Part shown: positions 14,602-18,416 of the stretch, piece by piece | How positions within the stretch are numbered: the first letter of the stretch is position 1 | How the letters are laid out: the number at the start of each line of letters is the position of its first letter | Assembly (NCBI GenBank): GCA_002422205.1 | Contig: DITS01000014.1 | Coordinates: forward strand, 1 to 18,416 | Direction: 5' to 3' | Source of the DNA: Alphaproteobacteria bacterium UBA6178 | GTDB lineage: Bacteria > Pseudomonadota > Alphaproteobacteria > Rickettsiales > UBA3002 | DNA length: 18,416 nucleotides | Position numbers and translations under genes: made by a program | Notes under the pieces: model-generated | Seen by the model: the letters and a program-made list of their open reading frames with translations, nothing else | Databases searched by the model: none | Told to the model about the DNA's origin: nothing

Positions 14602-15075
14602 CTAGCGGCACACGCTGGGTAATTTTAACCCGGGCGGACATTTGGGAAGGCCAGCCTGGCTGCCTTCTGGCGGCAGGGTTTCCGTTGATACTACTGCTGC
14701 TTTATTCGCCGCATCCAGCGCTTTAATCTGTATATCCGATTGCGTGGCTATGCCATCTGCCTTGCCTTTATTAATGCTACCGTCTTGGTTCAGCACTTCC
14801 GACATCACCTCTGTTCCAATGCGTTGAACCAAAGCGCTATCCGCATCTTTTAAGGACACGTTAATGGGCCGCTCGCCTTTTTCGCCACGCACCGAATAGT
14901 TGCTACGTGGTGCTTTAGCAGGGTTACCATCGCTGGTATCCAGATTATCACTAACCCTTTTTAGATTATTCTCGCGATCATTCTTGCTGCTCATAGTTGA
15001 AATTTTACCGAATTGATCGGCAAACGCGCCACGAAGCGCCGCTTCTACCATGGCTTGTTGATTTTTATCAGTCAT
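14602..15075 (-). CDS. Uncharacterised protein, first gene of a three-gene cluster
   Basis: This 157-residue, hydrophilic, charged protein has no signal peptide, no membrane segment and no recognised domain. Segments EAALRGAFADQFGK and INVSLKDADSALVQRIGTEV mark it as a distant paralogue of the product of 13487-13972. It ends with two cysteines in CPPGLKLPSVC. GAGGG lies 10 nt before the ATG, a rather long spacing. A 100-nt gap separates it from phoB, with a possible promoter of its own, so the cluster may be a separate transcription unit. The next gene starts 45 nt after its stop. Confidence 0.75.
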   Translation of the reverse strand: MTDKNQQAMVEAALRGAFADQFGKISTMSSKNDRENNLKRVSDNLDTSDGNPAKAPRSNYSVRGEKGERPINVSLKDADSALVQRIGTEVMSEVLNQDGSINKGKADGIATQSDIQIKALDAANKAAVVSTETLPPEGSQAGLPKCPPGLKLPSVCR

Positions 15076-15096
15076 AAATCGTCATCCCTCATTGGT

Positions 15097-15134
15097 TCAA
15101 TTCATCTTATAATGAATCTATTAAAAAAAAATGA
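15097..15134 (-). promoter_or_regulatory. Possible promoter of the three-gene cluster
   Basis: Read on the minus strand, TATAAG lies about 30 nt before the start of the 14602-15075 gene, with a weak TTCATT 18 nt upstream of it across a run of T. The -10 is good (5/6) and the -35 poor. No convincing Pho box (repeated CTGTCAT, 11-nt period) was found, although CTGACATTGTCA occurs just upstream, around 15152-15164. Confidence 0.35.
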
Positions 15135-15175
15135 AGGCGATTATTAAATTTATGTGACAATGTCAGCCGTAAAAC

Positions 15176-15925
15176 TTACGCTTCGACGGTGTCTTCGTTG
15201 ATATAGTTGGTGCCGTTGGGGTTCTCTTCCAGCGCGTAGCCGGCGGAGCGGACGGTGCGAATTAGATCGGGCTGAATACCGTCATAATTCAGGCCTTTGC
15301 GCAGGCGGCGGATATGCACATCGACGGTGCGCAGCTCGACATAAATATCATGCCCCCATACCGCATCGAGCAGTTGCTCGCGCGAAAACACACGGCCCGG
15401 ATGCTCCATCAGATGGCGCAGCAGACCAAATTCGGTGGGTGATAAATGCACGTCTTTGCCATCGCGCACTACCTTATGCGAGGTGATGTCGAGGACAATA
15501 CCAGAGAATTCGAGGATTTTTTCGGATAGTGACGGGCGGATACGGCGGAACACCGCACGGATGCGCGAGACCAGCTCGCTGGGGCTGAAAGGCTTCACCA
15601 TATAGTCATCGGCACCGCTATCGAGGCCGCGAATGCGGTCACCCTCTTCGCCGCGGGCGCTCAGCATAATAATCGGAATATTTTTGGTGGTCTGGTCCCA
15701 GCGTAAGTGTTTGCACACTTCCACACCGGTCATACTGGGCAGCATCCAATCGAGCACAATCACATCGGGATGGTGTTCTTTCACCATGGTCACGGCTTCT
15801 TCGCCATCGCCGGTGGACAGCACGCGAAAGCCCTCACGCTCCAGATTATACCGCAGCATGGTGACGATTGCGACTTCGTCTTCGACAATCAAAACCGTCG
15901 TATCCGGATTCTTTTTATGTGCCAT
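15176..15925 (-). CDS. phoB: PhoB-type response regulator
   Basis: This 249-residue OmpR/PhoB-family regulator has a receiver domain at about 10-125: acidic pair E15-D16, phosphorylation site D59 in VLDWMLP, S89, Y108 and K111. A winged-helix DNA-binding domain follows at about 140-235. The latter has LSPTEFGLLRHLMEHPGRVFSREQLLDAVWG and RTVDVHIRRLRKGLN...LIRTVRSAGYAL, which are characteristic of PhoB rather than other OmpR relatives. A C-terminal tail (NPNGTNYINEDTVEA) extends beyond the domain. The Shine-Dalgarno AAAGGGA is about 7 nt before the ATG. No phoR sensor or pst genes are adjacent, which is unusual; the PhoX phosphatase gene lies downstream on the same strand. Confidence 0.88.
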   Translation of the reverse strand: MAHKKNPDTTVLIVEDEVAIVTMLRYNLEREGFRVLSTGDGEEAVTMVKEHHPDVIVLDWMLPSMTGVEVCKHLRWDQTTKNIPIIMLSARGEEGDRIRGLDSGADDYMVKPFSPSELVSRIRAVFRRIRPSLSEKILEFSGIVLDITSHKVVRDGKDVHLSPTEFGLLRHLMEHPGRVFSREQLLDAVWGHDIYVELRTVDVHIRRLRKGLNYDGIQPDLIRTVRSAGYALEENPNGTNYINEDTVEA

Positions 15926-15958
15926 CGCGCTATCCCTTTAACTTTATGTATTCTTTGT

Positions 15959-15987
15959 ATTGTCTGCATATTGACTCTTCAGGTCAA
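15959..15987 (-). promoter_or_regulatory. Probable phoB promoter overlapping a palindrome
   Basis: On the minus strand, TTGACC (15982-15987) and GACAAT (15959-15964) are separated by 17 nt, about 34 nt before the phoB start. The -35 is one arm of the inverted repeat ATTGAC-TCTTCAG-GTCAAT (15970-15988), so an operator or attenuator at this place is possible. On the plus strand the same hairpin is followed by a T-run. Confidence 0.5.
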
Positions 15988-16006
15988 TTTTTTTATCAGC
16001 AGTCCG

Positions 16007-16035
16007 TTGCACTTTTGAGTTATACCGCTTAAAAG
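16007..16035 (+). promoter_or_regulatory. Possible yciB promoter
   Basis: TTGCAC and TAAAAG are 17 nt apart, about 40 nt upstream of the yciB ATG. Both boxes are only partial matches to the sigma-70 consensus. Confidence 0.3.
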
Positions 16036-16075
16036 TAAATAAAGCATTAAATTGGCAACAGTTTTTGGGGACGCG

Positions 16076-16612
16076 ATGACACAGGGTAAAAAAATGCTGC
16101 TCGATTTGCTGCCGCTGGCGGCCTTTTTTGTGGGTTATCAGCTGGGCGATCTGATGCTGGCCACAGCGCTGATCATCGCCGCCACCCTCGTCAGTTTGGG
16201 CGTGATTTATCATCTGGAGCGTAAATTAGCGCTTAATCCGCTGATCACTGCGATTGTGGTCACCGTGTTTGGCGGGCTCACGTTGCTGCTTAATGACGAG
16301 CTGTTTATCAAAATGAAGCCGACCATTATCAATTGCCTGTTCGCGGCGATTTTGCTGGCGGGGGTGTATATTTACCGCCGTGGTCTGCTCAAATATGTGC
16401 TCGATATGGCGCTCGATTTATCGGATGAAGGCTGGTGCAAACTCTCGGCGCGCTGGGGTTTTTTCTTTGTGTTTCTGGCGCTGCTAAACGAGCTGATCTG
16501 GCGTAATTTCTCCACCGATTTCTGGGTTAATTTTAAAGTATTCGGCATGCTCACCTGCACGGTGCTATTCACCCTCTCACAAATTCCGCTTATCAAGCGC
16601 TATAGCGTGTAG
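16076..16612 (+). CDS. yciB: YciB/IspZ inner-membrane protein
   Basis: This 178-residue integral membrane protein (about five hydrophobic segments) belongs to the septation protein A / YciB family. It has the diagnostic MLLDLLPLAAFFVGYQ start, MKPTIINCLFAAILLAG in the middle, and RWGFFFVFLALLNELIWRNF, FWVNFKVFG and FTLSQIPLIKRY towards the end. The family is linked to cell-envelope synthesis and division. The ATG at 16076 is preferred because GGGGA lies about 5 nt before it and the family starts here; an in-frame TTG at 16052 is less likely. It is transcribed away from phoB. The TAG stop is followed immediately by seven T of a family A repeat. Confidence 0.92.
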   Translation: MTQGKKMLLDLLPLAAFFVGYQLGDLMLATALIIAATLVSLGVIYHLERKLALNPLITAIVVTVFGGLTLLLNDELFIKMKPTIINCLFAAILLAGVYIYRRGLLKYVLDMALDLSDEGWCKLSARWGFFFVFLALLNELIWRNFSTDFWVNFKVFGMLTCTVLFTLSQIPLIKRYSV

Positions 16613-16703
16613 TTTTTTTGTTTGCTCCTGCTACGGGCACCTGCCCTCCGCAATGAGCCTAAGCGCTTCGCGCACTAAAGGATCGGACTACTGTCCTCGA
16701 TTC
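16613..16703 (+). repeat. Family A intergenic element, copy 4
   Basis: It opens with TTTTTTTGTTTGCTCCTGCT directly after the yciB TAG. It then has CCGCAATGAGCCTAAGCGC, a GCGC-TTC-GCGC hairpin, ACTAAAGGATCGG and CCTCGATTC. It is closest to copy 1 (after hisD) in the CGCAATGAGCCTAA block. Confidence 0.75.
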
Positions 16704-16713
16704 TTTGAATACT

Positions 16714-16740
16714 GTCATTCCCGCGAAAGCGGGAATCCAG
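16714..16740. repeat. Family B palindrome, copy 3
   Basis: GTCATTCCCGCGAAAGCGGG followed by AATCCAG; the first 20 nt are identical to 5042-5061. Confidence 0.75.
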
Positions 16741-16750
16741 CCTTGCTTCC

Positions 16751-16788
16751 TTCTCCCTCTCCCTCAGGGAGAGGGTCGGGGTGAGGGT
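16751..16788. repeat. Family F palindrome CCCTCTCCC-TCA-GGGAGAGGG
   Basis: A perfect 9-bp stem with a 3-nt loop (16755-16775) is followed by TCGGGGTGAGGG. This pattern resembles a palindromic repeat common in many proteobacterial genomes. A degenerate copy is at 90-124. Confidence 0.75.
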
Positions 16789-16807
16789 GCTTTTTTCCTA
16801 CCTCTAT

Positions 16808-16831
16808 GTCATTCCTGCGAAAGCAGGAATC
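16808..16831. repeat. Family B palindrome, copy 4 (compensated variant)
   Basis: GTCATTCCTGCGAAAGCAGG followed by AATC. Compared with the copy at 16714, both arms carry matching changes (CCCGC to CCTGC, GCGGG to GCAGG), so base pairing is kept. Confidence 0.75.
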
Positions 16832-16853
16832 TTATCTTTCTTTCCTTAAAGTG

Positions 16854-16897
16854 GATCCCCGGGATCGGCTTCGCCGCCCCGAGGATGATGGTATCAT
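16854..16897. repeat. Family C element, copy 3
   Basis: GATCCCCGGGATCGGCTTCG, then CCGCCCCGAGGATGATGGTATCAT. It is nearly identical to the copy at 3942-3985 and again directly precedes a full-length family D unit. Confidence 0.8.
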
Positions 16898-16904
16898 GAG
16901 AGTT

Positions 16905-16981
16905 GTCACCCCGTGCTTGTCACGGGGTCCGGCCTTGCTACCCTTAAAGACAGTCCAGACCCCGTCATGCGACGGGGTGAC
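16905..16981. repeat. Family D double palindrome, copy 4 (77 nt)
   Basis: It is identical at every position to 3991-4067. The ends GTCACCCCGT and ACGGGGTGAC are inverted repeats, and each half is itself palindromic. Confidence 0.9.
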
Positions 16982-16993
16982 ACCTCTTATTAG

Positions 16994-17019
16994 CCTCTAG
17001 CCCCTAACCTCTAGCCCCT
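16994..17019. repeat. Two direct copies of CCTCTAGCCCCT, period 14
   Basis: CCTCTAGCCCCT occurs at 16994-17005 and 17008-17019. It stands after a family D element and before the next gene, as does the similar direct repeat at 9787-9811. Confidence 0.7.
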
Positions 17020-17039
17020 CCAAACCCCTTCTTATTCAT

Positions 17040-17068
17040 TTGATACCTCTCCGCAAATCCCGTATAAT
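17040..17068 (+). promoter_or_regulatory. Near-consensus promoter; predicted leaderless prepilin mRNA
   Basis: TTGATA (17040-17045), a 17-nt spacer and a perfect TATAAT (17063-17068) form the best sigma-70 promoter in the window. Transcription should start about 7 nt after the -10, which is the ATG itself at 17075. No Shine-Dalgarno is present. Confidence 0.7.
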
Positions 17069-17074
17069 CAACCC

Positions 17075-17866
17075 ATGCATACCCGCTCAGGTTTTTCGCT
17101 TGTCGAGCTGTCGATTGTTCTGGTCATTCTGGGGCTGCTCACTGGCGGCATTTTGTCTGGGCAATCGTTGATTCGCGCGGCGGAGTTACGCAGTGTGGGT
17201 AATGATCTGACGCGCTATACCACCGCCGTCCACACTTTCCGCGATAAATATATGGCGCTGCCGGGCGACATGAAAAACGCCACGGATTTCTGGGGTGAGG
17301 CGCATGCCACGCCTGCCACCTGCCAGACCACCGCCAGCGTCGGCACCGAAACCTGCAATGGCAATGGCGATGGCTATATTACACTCACTTCACCCGCATG
17401 GACCTATGAAAAGTTTCGCGCATGGCAGCATCTCGCCAATGCGGGCTTGATGGAAGGCAATTATAATGGGATTGTGTTTACCGTGGCCCCGGCGGTGCGC
17501 GCGGGCGTGAATGTGCCTACTTCCAAAATTGATCAGGCCTCCTCATCATTCCGCTACATGGGTTATCAACCCCTCGTTAATTCTTATGATATGTATGAAG
17601 GCAATTATGGGCATGTGCTGGAGTATGGTCGGCCACCTTCTACCTTAACGGAGTCAACGGTCTATCCCTTTCTCACGCCTGAAGAAGCATGGAATATAGA
17701 TATGAAACTCGATGACGGACGTCCGGGCTATGGCAATATGGCGGTGCGTAAGCCTGCCAGCACGTATTCGCCCGGCTGCAGCACCGATGCGGATCCGGCA
17801 GTAGCCGAATATTCGGTGCAAAACACTGCTAAAATCTGCTCCATTATATTTAAAACTGGCGTGTAA
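17075..17866 (+). CDS. Prepilin-like protein with N-terminal methylation/cleavage motif
   Basis: This 263-residue protein has a short basic leader ending in G6 and the classic class III signal GFSLVELSIVLVILGLLTGG. Cleavage by prepilin peptidase would fall between G6 and F7, leaving E5 in the mature chain. After the hydrophobic helix comes DKYMALPGDMKNATDFWGEA, typical of a group of pseudopilin-like proteins in this class of bacteria. Four cysteines (in PATCQ, GTETCNG, SPGCST and AKICS) could form disulfides outside the cell. It would be assembled in the inner membrane by a type IV pilus or type II secretion machine, but none of its components is in the window. The gene stands alone with its own strong promoter and no ribosome binding site. 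Confidence 0.85.
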   Translation: MHTRSGFSLVELSIVLVILGLLTGGILSGQSLIRAAELRSVGNDLTRYTTAVHTFRDKYMALPGDMKNATDFWGEAHATPATCQTTASVGTETCNGNGDGYITLTSPAWTYEKFRAWQHLANAGLMEGNYNGIVFTVAPAVRAGVNVPTSKIDQASSSFRYMGYQPLVNSYDMYEGNYGHVLEYGRPPSTLTESTVYPFLTPEEAWNIDMKLDDGRPGYGNMAVRKPASTYSPGCSTDADPAVAEYSVQNTAKICSIIFKTGV

Positions 17867-17882
17867 TTTTTTCACTCGCCAC

Positions 17883-17911
17883 TAGCCATTTACCCTCATC
17901 TGCACTATATT
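17883..17911 (+). promoter_or_regulatory. Possible promoter of the tmRNA gene
   Basis: TAGCCA (4/6 of the -35 consensus) and TATATT (17906-17911, 5/6 of the -10) are 17 nt apart. A stable hairpin, GTTAC-TTCG-GTAAC (17918-17931), lies directly after the expected start of transcription. Confidence 0.45.
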
Positions 17912-17998
17912 AGGGGTGTTACTTCGGTAACTATGGCAATAAACGGCCTTATAGAATAGGCGGATCGGACCCGGGGGCGGAACCCGGCGCCTCCACCA

Positions 17999-18187
17999 AA
18001 ATTCGCTGGCGAACAATGTCAGTCTGAGAATTTTGAGTGCCCGACGAAGCCACTTGGCGAAAGCGGGCTACCGCGATAGTCTACTAACCGAGAGGTTTGG
18101 CAACTAGCGGCACCAGTCCACCGACGCCCTTGCGGGCTATGGCGGACGCTCAAAATTCTTAAGCGCGCAGCGCTAACGAATTTTGGC
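17999..18187 (+). other. Structured internal spacer between the tmRNA halves
   Basis: This 189-nt segment should be removed to give the two mature RNAs. Its outer ends extend the acceptor helix: 17996-18005 (CCAAAATTCG) pairs with 18177-18186. A second long stem pairs 18027-18039 with 18147-18159. Inside are GCCCG/CGGGC (18039/18064), CCGC-TAGT/ACTA-GCGG (18071/18103) capped by an AACC-GAGA-GGTT hairpin, and GTCC-CC/GG-GGAC (18116/18141) capped by GCCC-TTGC-GGGC. A hairpin AGCGC-GCA-GCGCT (18162-18174) follows. It contains no coding region. Confidence 0.8.
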
Positions 18188-18283
18188 GGGGGCGAATTAG
18201 GATCGACGGACGCAGTAAAGATATTGCTTTTGCTCAGGATGATACCACTGGGGTTTTTCCCGACGGGTCAAACATTTATAGAT

Positions 18284-18349
18284 GCTAACGATAACGTAGC
18301 TCTAGTTGCTGCTAACGACAACAACGTCGTAGCGGCTCGTATCGCAGCC
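18284..18349 (+). other. tmRNA tag reading frame, 22 codons, internally repeated
   Basis: Reading from GCT at 18284, the tag is ANDNVALVA followed by ANDNNVVAARIAA, then TAA TAA. The ANDN start is typical of alphaproteobacterial tags, and it occurs a second time nine codons later. The end is IAA rather than the common LAA. Confidence 0.88.
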
Positions 18350-18416
18350 TAATAAGGCGGATACTGAGTTCTAGCCAGTAACGCGGCCCGAGGGGAGCCG
18401 GGCAACAGAATCCCCT

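Larger units (their letters stand above)
17940..18416 (+). ncRNA. ssrA: Two-piece (circularly permuted) tmRNA; right end cut by the window
   Basis: tmRNA rescues stalled ribosomes and tags the nascent chain. Here the acceptor half comes first, as in alphaproteobacteria. Its T arm is CCGGG-GGCGGAA-CCCGG (17971-17987), the 3' acceptor strand CGCCTCC is 17988-17994, and A-CCA is at 17995-17998. The coding half begins at 18188 with GGGGGCG, which pairs with CGCCTCC over 7 bp including the G3-U70 wobble expected for alanine charging. It continues with AATTAGGATCGACGG. The tag frame is 18284-18349, followed by TAATAA. After it lies an H-type pseudoknot: GCCCG/CGGGC, then AGGGGA with TCCCCT at the very end of the window. 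The 5' end of the acceptor half is approximate. The T loop lacks the usual TTCGA sequence; I believe this is common in this tmRNA type. Confidence 0.95.

Noticed and set aside
15076..15175. Pho box upstream of the three-gene cluster
   Set aside because: CTGACATTGTCA looks like a half site, but no second CTGTCAT-like copy occurs at the 11-nt spacing.
17999..18187. Group I intron in the tmRNA gene
   Set aside because: An ATAGTCTA string recalls a core element, but no matching R element or P3-P8 core was found and the length is short. The position is the normal spacer of a permuted gene.

Overview
This window reads as the chromosome of an alphaproteobacterium. The markers are a circularly permuted two-piece tmRNA gene at the right end, a UPF0262 gene between hisD and infA, two DUF2336 genes, a short-form HisG, and the hisG-hisD-UPF0262-infA-maf order. 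No phage, transposase, CRISPR array, rRNA or tRNA gene was seen. The genus cannot be fixed from the sequence alone.

Layout. 1-214: intergenic repeat remnants. 215-1778 (minus): a tightly packed operon of two UPF0145/YbjQ-like proteins and an M48 membrane protease. 1878-5836 (plus): hisG and hisD (overlapping), UPF0262, infA and maf, interrupted by palindromic repeat arrays. 5856-7141 (minus): hisE, a RutE-like nitroreductase and a HIT hydrolase in one coupled operon, converging on maf. 7374-9615 (plus): two overlapping tandem DUF2336 paralogues. 9857-11337 (plus): a small membrane protein (DUF6111-like) coupled to the CCA-adding enzyme. 11525-15925 (minus): PhoB response regulator, three small uncharacterised genes (two distant paralogues flanking a peptidoglycan-binding-domain protein), then a Tat-exported PhoX-type phosphatase. 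16076-16612 (plus): yciB/ispZ. 17075-17866 (plus): a lone prepilin-like protein with a near-consensus promoter implying a leaderless mRNA. 17940 to the end: permuted ssrA.

The intergenic spaces after hisD, infA, the second DUF2336 gene and yciB hold the same kinds of element in the same order. A roughly 90-nt element starts at the TAG stop codon. After it come GTCAT...ATGAC-type palindromes built on CCCGC/GCGGG, a CCCCGGG/CCCCGAGG element, and a GTCACCCC...GGGGTGAC double palindrome. Two copies of the last are identical over 77 nt although about 12.9 kb apart.

The most interesting items are the tmRNA and the unknown trio. The tmRNA precursor has a 189-nt, highly structured internal spacer that extends the acceptor helix. 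Its tag peptide appears internally duplicated (ANDN motif twice). The three-gene cluster of unknown function lies between phoB and phoX, all on one strand, so a phosphate-stress role is possible but unproven.
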